Shown piece after piece: positions 25,784 through 34,808 of a stretch of 64,000 bases of DNA. The notes below the pieces were generated by a model. That model ran no database searches and was not told the DNA's origin. It was given only the letters and a program-made list of their open reading frames with translations. Source of the stretch: Inquilinus sp. KBS0705 (GTDB lineage Bacteria > Bacteroidota > Bacteroidia > Sphingobacteriales > Sphingobacteriaceae); NCBI GenBank assembly GCA_005938025.2, contig VCCI02000002.1, positions 585,549 to 649,548 of the forward strand, written 5' to 3'. A program made the position numbers and the translations under genes. The stretch's first letter is position 1, and every line of letters starts with the position of its first letter.

Positions 25784-27361
25784 GTGAGATATATCTACAG
25801 CATTATAAAGGCAGATTATTTACAGCGAACACGGAGTTATAGCTTTTTAATAACTATGGCTGTAACCATTTATGCTGCATACTCCTTTGTGCCACCGCCC
25901 TCTGCACCATATACTACACTAAACGTAGTTGGTTATAAAGGCGTTTACAATTCGGCATGGGTAGGTAATGTATCGGCAATGATGACAACCGTAATGCTTT
26001 CGCTATGGGGCTTTTTTTTAGTTACTGGCGGTATAAAAAAAGACATTGACACAGAAGTGGGTTTGATAGTAGCAACTACACCTATCAGCAACTTTGGATA
26101 CCTGCTAAGTAAATGCCTTAGCAACTTTTTGGTACTGCTTACCATAATGGGTTGCACATTTGTTATTAGCATTGCCATGTTTTTTGTACGCAGCGGCGAT
26201 TACCCTTTTATCATAAGTAAATTTATAGTGCCCTTTTTGCTGTTAGCAGTGCCGGCATTATTACTGATATCGGCTATTGCTATAGTTGGCGAGGTTTTTT
26301 TAGGTCGAAAAAGTATTTTACAATATATCCTTTTTGTTTTCCTTTTTGGGGTGATCGTAGCGCATGCTAACGGTGAACAAAATGATACCCTTGGCATCAT
26401 AACCGATCCATTTGGGTTACGTACCATGACTGCTAGTATAAAAAATCTGGTGAACAATCAATTCCATGCCGACATAACCGAAGTTTCTTTTGGTTTTACT
26501 TTCCACAGTCATAACGCATTTAAAACTTTCGTTTGGGAGGGCATCAGTTTTAGCCCTGTTTTTTGTATTAGCCGCCTGCTATGGGTGGGTATTTCGGTAG
26601 GGTTGGTATACTCGTCGTCCTTTTTCTTTCATCGCTTTGATATTAAGCAACGTAGCGGAAAAAAGAAAAAGGCAATGGCGTCGCCTCAGATTAACCACGA
26701 AAACTTAATGCCGCAAGGTGGTATAACCATGGCTAACCTACCATTGGTAACTACCAATTATAGCATTATCCCCTTTATAAAAACTGAACTTTTATTAATG
26801 CTGCGCAAAGGCTCCAAATGGTTTTGGCTTATTAATGCGGGCTTATCAATAAGTATGCTTTTTGCACCATTAGCTATAGGTCATTTGTATTTGTTGCCTA
26901 TACTTTGGTTTTTGCAGGTAACGCGCTTATCTGAATTGGCTACAAAAGAAAAAACAAACAGGTTGCATTACTTTACTTATGCCTCTTATAAGCCATTGCA
27001 GCGTATGCTGCCTGCCCAGGTAATTGCTGGTATTATATTGGCGCTGACATTAAGTCTGCCATTAATAGCAAGGTATGCAATGATATTTAACTGGTACGCC
27101 ATTTTCAATATTTGCAACGGGGCTATCTTTATTGTTCTGTTGGCGGTATGTCTGGGGATTGTTAGCGATGGTAAAAAATTGTTCGAAGTATTTTTCTTCC
27201 TACTTACTTACATGATCACCCAAAGAGCCACCCCGTTAGATTACCTTGGTGCGATGCCCCATAGCAATGCAATGATCTATTTGCTGATAATATTAGCCAC
27301 TAATGTAGTGTTGGTTGCCACCAGTGTATTCGTTAGGGGTTATCAGTCAAGGCATTTATAA
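25784..27361 (+). CDS. ABC transporter permease
   Basis: A 525-residue membrane protein with roughly twelve hydrophobic segments in two halves joined by a basic cytosolic linker (KQRSGKKKKAM around residues 288-300). The start is GTG 25784, 2 nt after the ATPase stop, so translation is coupled. The N-terminal MRYIYSIIKADYLQRTRSYS, then a signature-like VGNVSAMMTTVMLSLWGFFL and GGIKKDIDTEVGLIVATTPI are typical of Bacteroidota ABC-2-type permeases encoded with antibiotic or natural-product export ATPases. It completes the four-gene operon. Exact transport substrate unknown. Confidence 0.85.
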   Translation: MRYIYSIIKADYLQRTRSYSFLITMAVTIYAAYSFVPPPSAPYTTLNVVGYKGVYNSAWVGNVSAMMTTVMLSLWGFFLVTGGIKKDIDTEVGLIVATTPISNFGYLLSKCLSNFLVLLTIMGCTFVISIAMFFVRSGDYPFIISKFIVPFLLLAVPALLLISAIAIVGEVFLGRKSILQYILFVFLFGVIVAHANGEQNDTLGIITDPFGLRTMTASIKNLVNNQFHADITEVSFGFTFHSHNAFKTFVWEGISFSPVFCISRLLWVGISVGLVYSSSFFFHRFDIKQRSGKKKKAMASPQINHENLMPQGGITMANLPLVTTNYSIIPFIKTELLLMLRKGSKWFWLINAGLSISMLFAPLAIGHLYLLPILWFLQVTRLSELATKEKTNRLHYFTYASYKPLQRMLPAQVIAGIILALTLSLPLIARYAMIFNWYAIFNICNGAIFIVLLAVCLGIVSDGKKLFEVFFFLLTYMITQRATPLDYLGAMPHSNAMIYLLIILATNVVLVATSVFVRGYQSRHL

Positions 27362-27446
27362 CAACTACCGGGAATAAAACATCACCATATAGCTATTTTA
27401 TGCCGCGTTAACATATAAATAATGTAAATGGGCTGTTGTAATAATA

Positions 27447-27477
27447 ATTGTAGTTTTTAATATTACAAAGATTTTTG
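27447..27477 (+). promoter_or_regulatory. Bacteroidota-type promoter for the beta-helix lipoprotein gene
   Basis: ATTG (27447-27450), a 19-nt spacer and GATTTTTG (27470-27477), which differs from TAnnTTTG only at the first base. The start codon at 27516 would have a leader of about 30 nt. Confidence 0.5.
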
Positions 27478-27515
27478 CAACTTACGCCGCTTAAATTATT
27501 AGGTGATACCGCTTC

Positions 27516-29084
27516 ATGAGAAAAAATATTTCGTTTTTTTTAATAATTTTTTGTCTCGCTATTGTAGGCATGACTGCAAATTCATGTAAACGCGAGCGCT
27601 TTTCATCGGAGTTAGAACAAAAGAAATTGGAGCGCTTATTGTCGTTGGACGACGGGCAGCTGCAAATTCCTGATTTTTCTTTTGCAGGGTTTGAAAGGAA
27701 CGAAAAAGCCGTACCACAGGTTGATGTTAAAGTTACCTTAAAGCCCGGTAGCGGCGACGATGGCGTCCGGATACAACAAGCAATTGACAAAGTATCGGCT
27801 ATGCCTTTAGTGAATGGTTATCGCGGGGCGATTTTGCTTAAGGCCGGGACATATCAAACTGCCGGCCAAATTGTTATTGCTGCAAGCGGAGTTATACTAC
27901 GCGGTGAGGGGCAATCAGATAGTGGTACAGTAGTTATATCCACCTCAAAAGAACCGCGAGCCAGGGCGTTTACCTTTATGAAAATTATTGGAGGCGGGCA
28001 AGATATACAGGAAATAGGCTCACCGCTGGAGGTTGCTGCCGATTCGGCGGTTAGGGTAGGTGCTACAAAAATACCGGTAGCTACTACAGCAGGATATAAT
28101 GTAGGTGATACGATAGTTTTGGTTAAAACCCCCAATGATGCATGGATAAATACGATTAAAATGGCTGAATACGGCTGGACAGCAGCTGGTTACAAAATGC
28201 AGCATTTACGAATAGTTAAAAGGGTTGACCCAACGGCTATATGGATAGATATACCCGTAGTTGATGGTATCCAAAAGCCTTGGGGTGGTGGTTATATAGC
28301 TAAAGCATCAGTTCCGGGGCGGGTTTTTCATAGTGCCATTGAAAATATGCGGCTGCGTTCGTATTACGCATCCGACGAAGACGAGAATCATGCATGGACG
28401 GCCATACAGTTATCGCGGGCAACTAATTGCTGGGTTAAAAATGTAACAAGCCAGTATTTTGCTTTTGGTTGTGTGGGCATTTATAACCAGTCGGATTTTA
28501 ACCTTGTGCAAGATTGTGCTGTATTAGATCCAAAATCACAGCCTGTCGGCAGCAGAAGATATTCTTTTTACATAGCAGGCGGCATGGGTAATTTAATTCA
28601 GCGTTGCTATACACGCGGCGGACGCCATGATTTTGTAACAGGTGCCCGTGTGACCGGGCCAAACGTTTTCTTGGACGGCCTTGCCACTGCAACATTCGCA
28701 GAAACCGGCCCCCACCATCGTTGGGCTACCGGTATCCTTTTTGATAACATTTCGGGCGGGCAACTTCGGGTAACAAATCGCAGAGAAACCGGGACAGGCC
28801 AGGGATGGACAGGTGCCCAAGTAATGTTCTGGAACTGTACGGCATCTGTTGACTTTGGTGTATTTAGTCCTCCTACTGCAAATAATTGGGGTATTGGCTG
28901 TATTGGTTCGCAACAAAACGGTGGCGGCACTTATATTTCGCCGGGCCATCCTGTAGCTACACGCAGTATTTTTATTAGTCAGTTAGAAAGTCGCCTGGGG
29001 TCGGCAGCCGTTATAAGGGTTACCAACGATGCACAAAGAGATGGAACGATTGCAGGTAAATTAGCTAATTGGGAAGGTAATTAA
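27516..29084 (+). CDS. Secreted lipoprotein with right-handed beta-helix (pectate-lyase-like)
   Basis: A 522-residue protein with a lipoprotein signal (FFLIIFCLAIVGMTANSCKR, Cys as the acylation site). The body begins with DDGVRIQQAIDKVSAMP and GAILLKAGTYQTAGQIVIAA, the usual opening of pectate-lyase-type beta-helix proteins, and continues with strand repeats (NCWVKNVTSQYFAFGCVGIY, NLVQDCAVLDPKSQPVGSRR, NLIQRCYTRGGRHDFVTGAR). Such proteins bind or cleave polysaccharides. No catalytic residues are identified with confidence. It has its own promoter and stands apart from the transporter operon upstream. Confidence 0.75.
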   Translation: MRKNISFFLIIFCLAIVGMTANSCKRERFSSELEQKKLERLLSLDDGQLQIPDFSFAGFERNEKAVPQVDVKVTLKPGSGDDGVRIQQAIDKVSAMPLVNGYRGAILLKAGTYQTAGQIVIAASGVILRGEGQSDSGTVVISTSKEPRARAFTFMKIIGGGQDIQEIGSPLEVAADSAVRVGATKIPVATTAGYNVGDTIVLVKTPNDAWINTIKMAEYGWTAAGYKMQHLRIVKRVDPTAIWIDIPVVDGIQKPWGGGYIAKASVPGRVFHSAIENMRLRSYYASDEDENHAWTAIQLSRATNCWVKNVTSQYFAFGCVGIYNQSDFNLVQDCAVLDPKSQPVGSRRYSFYIAGGMGNLIQRCYTRGGRHDFVTGARVTGPNVFLDGLATATFAETGPHHRWATGILFDNISGGQLRVTNRRETGTGQGWTGAQVMFWNCTASVDFGVFSPPTANNWGIGCIGSQQNGGGTYISPGHPVATRSIFISQLESRLGSAAVIRVTNDAQRDGTIAGKLANWEGN

Positions 29085-29098
29085 TAAGGCGGGGTGCC

Positions 29099-30226
29099 TT
29101 AGTGTTTACCTAATAGTTCGTCCAGCTTATTTAGCAGTACTTTGTCTCGTAGATCTTTAGCAATAATTTTACCTGATGGGTCAATTAAAAAATTAGCAGG
29201 TATGGTGGTAACTCCATAAAGGGTTTTTACTTTTTCTTTCTCAGGTTTACCATCCAGCACTTGGGTCCAAACTAATCTGTCAGCTTTAACTGCTTTTAAC
29301 CAGTTGGCTTTTTCATCAGCATCTTCAATAGAAACACTTAAAACGGTAAAGCCCTTGTCTTTATATTGTTGATAGGCCATCATGACATTTGGGTTTTCGG
29401 CCCGACAGGGGATGCACCACGACGCCCAAAAGTCGACCAAAACATACTTGCCTTTAAAATCTGACAATTTTACAAGCCGCCCTTTGGCATCGGGCAAGGT
29501 AAAATCTTTAGCTGCCAATCCTGCTGCTGATGCTTTTGCTGCGGCAATGATACGCGCCATATCCGCACCCAAAGGGCTTTGCTTTAACGTGGGCGTTAAA
29601 CGGGTATAAGCCGCGTCAATTTGTGGCAGCAGATCGGCATTGTCTACTATTTGCCTTAATGTAACCAGGCTTATGTACGACCCTGGATGCCTGCTAACAA
29701 ATGCCAATTGAACGGTTGACATTTGGTTAAATATATTTTTTAAAGCGGCCATTAACACGGCTTTGTTATTAATGTCGTTTTGCTGCTCGGGTGTTAACGC
29801 TTCATATTTACTTTCAACATCTGTCCGTTGCGAATAAAAGGGCCTTAGTAAGTTATCCAGTTCATTAAAGTCGTTATTATTTGGGGTGCCTGATAACTTT
29901 ATTAGGTAAGGGTTATTATTATGCTTTATCAAAATATTACCCGGCTCTATATATAAACTAATTGCGTCGTGCGACACTTCTATAACCCTGGGGTCTTCAT
30001 TTTTATATATAGTTGCTTTTGCCAGGCCGGTTATGCTGCCATTAAATTCAATAATGTTATTGGCTACTATAGTTGTATCGGTTATTACTTTATCGCCAGC
30101 CTTGTAAACAAGGTAAATTTTGTCCCCGTTCTTATATGCATCACCGCTTACTGTAATTTTAAAGGGTTGTTGCGCTAACACCATCAATGGCAACATCATT
30201 AAAATGCACAAAAAAACTTGTTTCAT
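29099..30226 (-). CDS. TlpA-like thioredoxin-family protein with DUF4369-type N-terminus
   Basis: A 375-residue periplasmic protein. A signal peptide (FLCILMMLPLMVLAQQ) precedes an N-terminal beta-rich domain (FKITVSGDAYKNGDKIYLVY) seen in many Bacteroidota TlpA-like proteins, a helical linker, and a C-terminal thioredoxin domain (KDFTLPDAKGRLVKLSDFKG) with the active site FWASWCIPCRAENP around residues 268-273 and cis-Pro in VTTIPANFLIDP. It would reduce or oxidise disulfides in periplasmic proteins. It converges on the beta-helix gene (14 nt between stops). Confidence 0.88.
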   Translation of the reverse strand: MKQVFLCILMMLPLMVLAQQPFKITVSGDAYKNGDKIYLVYKAGDKVITDTTIVANNIIEFNGSITGLAKATIYKNEDPRVIEVSHDAISLYIEPGNILIKHNNNPYLIKLSGTPNNNDFNELDNLLRPFYSQRTDVESKYEALTPEQQNDINNKAVLMAALKNIFNQMSTVQLAFVSRHPGSYISLVTLRQIVDNADLLPQIDAAYTRLTPTLKQSPLGADMARIIAAAKASAAGLAAKDFTLPDAKGRLVKLSDFKGKYVLVDFWASWCIPCRAENPNVMMAYQQYKDKGFTVLSVSIEDADEKANWLKAVKADRLVWTQVLDGKPEKEKVKTLYGVTTIPANFLIDPSGKIIAKDLRDKVLLNKLDELLGKH

Positions 30227-30337
30227 AAGCTGCTAAACGGTATGCTATAAAAATAGAGAACATATTTATATAAAAAAACATTTGTAACCATTGCACGCCA
30301 TCTATCGTCTACCAAATAGTAACAACACAAAAACAAC

Positions 30338-30892
30338 ATGATCCAATCACTACCATCACTAAAAACAATTGCATTTGCCGCGTTATTTATGTTTGCCGCA
30401 ATTGCCTCATCACACGCGCAAGACAAAACCAAGCGCATTGGTAATAAGCCGCGCACCGGTTCGTCAAACAGTAGCTTCGACGTTGTCAAAGGTGACCAGG
30501 TGGCCATTAAAATGGATGCCGGCAATAAACAGGTGCAGCTTTTACAATTTAGCTTTGATGTAACCAATAACTACCGCGACAGCATACCATTTAAGGTAAA
30601 TGTTTACGAATACAACGAAATATCGGTAGGAGATAATTACGTTAAACAGGACATTATCAGCTATATTCCAAAAGGTAAAAATAAGATAACGGTAGACCTT
30701 GCTCCCTACAACATCGCCCTCAAAAAGAACATCCTGGTATCTATCGAGTGGTTACAAACCATTCAGGGCGCTGATCCATCTTTTGCAATTGGTTTATTTA
30801 ACGGCGGCACCTACAGGCAAGAGAGTGGGCGCTGGAAAAAAACACCTGTAGCCGGTGTGGATTTCAACGTGATTATCAAAAAAGTAAAATAA
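30338..30892 (+). CDS. Secreted beta-rich protein of unknown function
   Basis: A 184-residue protein with a signal peptide (AFAALFMFAAIASSHAQ, cleavage after HAQ). The mature part has alternating beta strands: FDVVKGDQVAIKMDAGNKQV, LLQFSFDVTNNYRDSIPFKV, NVYEYNEISVGDNYVKQDII and NILVSIEWLQTIQGADPSFA, resembling a jelly-roll or Ig-like sandwich found in secreted Bacteroidota proteins. No catalytic motif. It ends at a strong convergent terminator (30916). Function unknown. Confidence 0.75.
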   Translation: MIQSLPSLKTIAFAALFMFAAIASSHAQDKTKRIGNKPRTGSSNSSFDVVKGDQVAIKMDAGNKQVQLLQFSFDVTNNYRDSIPFKVNVYEYNEISVGDNYVKQDIISYIPKGKNKITVDLAPYNIALKKNILVSIEWLQTIQGADPSFAIGLFNGGTYRQESGRWKKTPVAGVDFNVIIKKVK

Positions 30893-30915
30893 CCTAATCC
30901 GACTGAATTAAATAC

Positions 30916-30950
30916 AAAGCCCCGCCTGATTAATTTAGGCGGGGCTTTTA
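30916..30950 (+). terminator. Convergent (probably bidirectional) terminator
   Basis: A nearly perfect inverted repeat with arms AAAGCCCCGCCT (30916-30927) and AGGCGGGGCTTT (30937-30948) around a short AT-rich loop, followed by T residues. The symmetry and A/T flanks suit both the plus gene ending at 30892 and the minus gene ending at 30951. Confidence 0.88.
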
Positions 30951-32912
30951 TTATTCGCTTATCAGCGTAACATAGCTGCGTGCGTTTAACTTAAATACAG
31001 CCAGGTTGTTGGTGATGCTAATATGCTTTGCCAACTTCATGTCTTTGTTTTTATCGGTTATATAAAGCTTAAATTTATTAAGTCCGGTTGGTAAGCCACT
31101 TAAGGTCACCTGCCTTTGGGCGCCGTTATTTACTATATGTAGTGTATAATTATTGGCAGCTGTGTTACCCAGGGCGGCGCAGGTAATATCGCTTTTGTCG
31201 GTAGTTACCGGCAGGTACTGCTGCCCTTGCTGCGTTGAGGCTAATTGTTTAAGCTGCCAAAAACGGCGTGTGGGTGCCAAAGGTTCATTGTTGCCAAATA
31301 TGCCACCCCCTTTAAGCGGCGAATAATCGGCAGTTAGCTGCCACTGTAAAATAGACAGCGGCTGGCAAATAGCTAACAATCGGGTGTATAGGTTTATCTC
31401 TTCCAACGCGTATGATTCTTCTTCAAAATACGCCGGGTACCCCCAGGCTGCGGCATCAATGCTGCCTTCGCCAACTAACAGCGGCAGGCGCAGTTGTTTG
31501 GAAGCGTCGGCCCATTTTTGCAAAGTTGGCGTATCCCAGCCGCGCCACGAGTGAAAAGATATAGCGCCAATATATTGCCTTGCCTCAGGGTCATTCATGG
31601 CCGGGTAAATAAATTTATAAGTATTGGCATCCGAGTTATCGCCTAATAGTAGTTTCGTTTTTAACCCTTTGGATGCCATATAAGCGCCCAAACCTTTTAT
31701 CAACTCTAAATGTTCCTCGCCGGTTTGGCGAATATTAATACCAAGGTCCGACTCGTTGAATGAAAAGCAACTCACCTCTACGCCGTAGTGGTCTTTTAGG
31801 TAAATAATATAATCCGTTATCGACTTATAGGTCATTTGCATATTATCCTTGCGTAAAGGGTTGCCCCAAACACCGGCTGGGGTAGGGCCAAAGTGTAAAG
31901 GGCCCTCTACCGCCCATGTTGGTGGTGCCCATGCCGATACAATAACTGGGATATTCATTTTACTTAAGCGCTGCGCCATCTCCATCGATTTGCGAACATG
32001 CTCGTTAAGTTTGCCGTTGTTGGCTGCTTCCGTTGGGTCAATGTTAATGTCGGGCTGCCAGCTTCTCCAGGGCATTTCTACGCGGCTCCATGCCACGCGT
32101 AAATTCTCAAGGCAATAATCAATCACCTGGGGGTCGGTCTTCATATTTTGTAGCCTGAAGTTCCCACCCAGTCCTGCAAACTCATTACCGGGTTTGGTAG
32201 CATCCAGCTTTATTACTGCCGGCGATTGATCTATAACACCTGCAACCTTAATAGTATATGTTTTTTCAAAAACATCGCCTTTATTTAGCTGCCCCATTGC
32301 TATTGGCAGGTATAATTGAATGGAGTCTTTCACTGCTGCATCATTCTGCCTTAACAATACCACGGGTTCATCCGTTTTTAAGGCGAATGATTGCGTTGGG
32401 GTAGTAAAGGCTATCCCCTTAACATAATCGCTTTGGTAGCCGGGCTCGTTAGCTATCCTTATAAGATCAGCATTAACATTTTCAAGCTTTAGTGAAGCAT
32501 TGGCATAAATGCTTTTGGGCAACTTTATACCAAAGTATATGGCTTTAATAAGTGTGTCTTTATGTATATCGCAGCGCACGGTAATTTTTACATTTCCCTT
32601 TCCCTGGTCCTTAACAGTCTCGGTAATAAACACGCTGTCTATATTGGTAATTACGGTTTGGGTATCGCCCTCTCTGCTAAACTTTGGTTTTTGCAGTTCT
32701 TTACCCGTGTATTTTATTTTGCCCCAGTTTTGCCTAACTACATTTATGCGGGTATCAAAAGGCATTAACTGGCCTTTAATACGTATGCCGTTAAGATTGC
32801 CATAGGGCATTAATTCAGCCTGGGCTGATGCTTTTTGTATCGAAAAAACTAAAATTATTGCGCAAAATAACGGCGTTAAAACCACGAGTGGGTTTTTAGT
32901 AATTGTTTTCAT
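30951..32912 (-). CDS. Secreted GH30-like glycoside hydrolase
   Basis: A 653-residue secreted enzyme. A signal peptide (TPLFCAIILVFSIQKASAQ) and an N-terminal beta-rich region of about 220 residues precede a TIM-barrel. The glycosidase part has GNEFAGLGGNFRLQNMKTDP, VSAWAPPTWAVEGPLHFGP, CFSFNESDLGINIRQTGEEH (acid/base Glu in FNESD) and PLLVGEGSIDAAAWGYPAYF (nucleophile Glu in VGEGS), then a C-terminal beta-sandwich (YTLHIVNNGAQRQVTLSGL). This fits clan GH-A, closest to GH30 enzymes such as endo-beta-1,6-galactanases or glucanases. The substrate is inferred only by family. No SusC/D partners are nearby. Confidence 0.8.
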   Translation of the reverse strand: MKTITKNPLVVLTPLFCAIILVFSIQKASAQAELMPYGNLNGIRIKGQLMPFDTRINVVRQNWGKIKYTGKELQKPKFSREGDTQTVITNIDSVFITETVKDQGKGNVKITVRCDIHKDTLIKAIYFGIKLPKSIYANASLKLENVNADLIRIANEPGYQSDYVKGIAFTTPTQSFALKTDEPVVLLRQNDAAVKDSIQLYLPIAMGQLNKGDVFEKTYTIKVAGVIDQSPAVIKLDATKPGNEFAGLGGNFRLQNMKTDPQVIDYCLENLRVAWSRVEMPWRSWQPDINIDPTEAANNGKLNEHVRKSMEMAQRLSKMNIPVIVSAWAPPTWAVEGPLHFGPTPAGVWGNPLRKDNMQMTYKSITDYIIYLKDHYGVEVSCFSFNESDLGINIRQTGEEHLELIKGLGAYMASKGLKTKLLLGDNSDANTYKFIYPAMNDPEARQYIGAISFHSWRGWDTPTLQKWADASKQLRLPLLVGEGSIDAAAWGYPAYFEEESYALEEINLYTRLLAICQPLSILQWQLTADYSPLKGGGIFGNNEPLAPTRRFWQLKQLASTQQGQQYLPVTTDKSDITCAALGNTAANNYTLHIVNNGAQRQVTLSGLPTGLNKFKLYITDKNKDMKLAKHISITNNLAVFKLNARSYVTLISE

Positions 32913-33273
32913 GAGCGTAGCAGAATTTGAAGGTTATAATAGCCCTAATATAGGTGCTATATAGTTAAGCCTTTTAATAATGATATTAATGTATTAGCAA
33001 AGGATAAAATTTTATCAGTTAGCTATAGATTATCCAGATTCCCTTTTTATCTATATAATTTTACTACTATGCGATTTGCTAAATAATTACCAAATATTTT
33101 AATGGCGGATCTATTATGGCGCATATAAAATTTATTTATTATAAAATTTGCATTATTTAAGTTATATTTTTCATAATTTACCAAAAATATTACGATTTAG
33201 GTGCGCTTATTTATTTAAATAGATGCATTAAGATACAATGAATACTTTTTAGAGGCAATTAAGAGCAGTTTTT
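32913..33273. other. AT-rich divergent intergenic region
   Basis: A 361-bp, strongly AT-rich stretch between the GH30-like gene (minus) and the ATP-grasp operon (plus). It must hold both promoters, but I see no convincing TTG - 19 nt - TAnnTTTG pair; TACTTTTT at 33243-33250 is the closest -7-like element for the operon. No hairpin, repeat or small gene is supported. Confidence 0.5.
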
Positions 33274-34722
33274 ATGTACAAAGCGCAGCATTTTGAAAAA
33301 TACAATTTATTAAATGGCGTATGGGACGAAATGTACAACGAAAACAGCATTGTCCGCGATCATTATAAAAAAGTAATTGAATATTTGGCCCTTGAAAGCC
33401 CGGACGATCTTAATAAGAAAGAGGAATTGGCTAAAAGGCTTTTTATGACACAGGGCATTACCTTTACCGTATATAATAGCGGCGAAGGTATTGAAAAGAT
33501 ATTCCCCTTTGATATCATCCCCCGCATTATTACTGCCGAAGAATGGGCTTTTGTAGAGAAGGGCATTAAGCAAAGGCTTACAGCCTTAAACCTGTTTCTG
33601 AAAGATATTTATCACAATCAGTTTATTATTAAAGATGGCATTGTGCCTATTGATATTGTATACTCGTGCCCGCATTTTTTGCGCGAAATGTATCAGCTGG
33701 ATGTGCCATACGATGTATACGTACATATAGCCGGTATAGATTTGATACGCGACCACGACGGTACCTTTTACGTACTGGAAGATAACCTGCGTACACCATC
33801 GGGCGTAAGTTATATGCTGGAGAACCGCGAGATAACCAAACGTTTATTTCCCGATCTGCTGCCTAATTGCGCGGTACGCAGTGTAACAGAATATCCATCA
33901 ATATTATATAAAAACCTTTTATCATTATCTCCAAGGCAAATAAGCAACCCTACCATTGTGCTGCTTAGCCCGGGTATATATAACTCGGCCTATTTTGAGC
34001 ATACCACACTTGCCCGTTTAATGGGGGTTGAACTGGTTGAAGGCCGCGACCTGGTAGTAAACAACCATAAGGTTTATATGAAAACTACAACCGGCTTGCA
34101 GCAGGTTGACGTAATATACCGCCGCGTTGATGATGAGTTTTTAGATCCATTGGTATTTAACCCAAACAGTGTATTAGGCGTAGCTGGTTTAATGGGCGCT
34201 TACCGTAAAGGCAATGTGGCCATAGTAAACGCTATAGGTAACGGCGTAGCCGATGACAAAGCCACCTATATTTACGTCCCTGACATGATCAAATACTATT
34301 TGAACGAAGAGCCGATACTAAAAAATGTACCCACACACAGGCTAAGCAACCCTGATGAGCGCGAGCATGTGTTTAAAAACATCAATAAAATGGTGGTTAA
34401 AAAAACAAACGAAAGCGGCGGTTATGGTATGCTGATGGGCCATGCATCAACCGAGGAAGAAATTGAAAAGTATAAATTGGAGATACTGAAAGAGCCGCGC
34501 AATTTTATTGCACAGCCAACCATAAGCCTATCGGCAGCGCCATGTTATATTGGTGGTATATTACAGCCAAGGCGCATAGATTTAAGGCCCTATGCTCTCT
34601 GCGGCCCCGATGGTATCCAAATTGTGCCAGGGGGCTTAACCCGCGTGGCATTAACCGAAGGGTCGCTGGTGGTAAATAGCTCACAGGGCGGCGGCAGTAA
34701 GGATACCTGGGTATTGGCCTAA
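33274..34722 (+). CDS. Circularly permuted ATP-grasp protein (COG2308 type)
   Basis: A 482-residue cytosolic protein. Signature blocks of the circularly permuted ATP-grasp family are present: PFDIIPRIITAEEWAFVEKG, QRLTALNLFLKDIYHNQFII, FYVLEDNLRTPSGVSYMLEN (metal/ATP region), VIYRRVDDEFLDPLVFNPNS, NESGGYGMLMGHASTEEEIE and IAQPTISLSAAP, with LRPYALCGPDGIQIVPGGLT near the end. ATP-grasp enzymes of this kind are predicted amidoligases that join an acid and an amine. It starts a five-gene operon with alpha-E, transglutaminase, Anbu and transglutaminase genes, a linkage reported in genomic surveys of amidoligases. The substrate is unknown. Confidence 0.92.
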   Translation: MYKAQHFEKYNLLNGVWDEMYNENSIVRDHYKKVIEYLALESPDDLNKKEELAKRLFMTQGITFTVYNSGEGIEKIFPFDIIPRIITAEEWAFVEKGIKQRLTALNLFLKDIYHNQFIIKDGIVPIDIVYSCPHFLREMYQLDVPYDVYVHIAGIDLIRDHDGTFYVLEDNLRTPSGVSYMLENREITKRLFPDLLPNCAVRSVTEYPSILYKNLLSLSPRQISNPTIVLLSPGIYNSAYFEHTTLARLMGVELVEGRDLVVNNHKVYMKTTTGLQQVDVIYRRVDDEFLDPLVFNPNSVLGVAGLMGAYRKGNVAIVNAIGNGVADDKATYIYVPDMIKYYLNEEPILKNVPTHRLSNPDEREHVFKNINKMVVKKTNESGGYGMLMGHASTEEEIEKYKLEILKEPRNFIAQPTISLSAAPCYIGGILQPRRIDLRPYALCGPDGIQIVPGGLTRVALTEGSLVVNSSQGGGSKDTWVLA

Positions 34723-34774
34723 GTGCCGAGCCAAGAGATAAGAAGCAAGAATTAAGACAGAAATAACTTCGATG

Positions 34775-34788
34775 CCGATAGCTATCGG
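34775..34788. repeat. Perfect 14-bp palindrome in the operon spacer
   Basis: CCGATAGCTATCGG, a perfect 7+7 inverted repeat, extended by AT pairs after one mismatch on each side. It lies in the 86-bp gap between the ATP-grasp and alpha-E genes, the only gap over 20 bp inside this operon. It could be an RNA hairpin that tunes expression of the downstream genes or a scattered intergenic repeat. Confidence 0.5.
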
Positions 34789-34808
34789 TATGGAAATAAA
34801 AAGAAAAT

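Noticed and set aside
33310..33573. Minus-strand frames inside the ATP-grasp gene
   Set aside because: They lie opposite highly conserved ATP-grasp motifs and have no domain signal.
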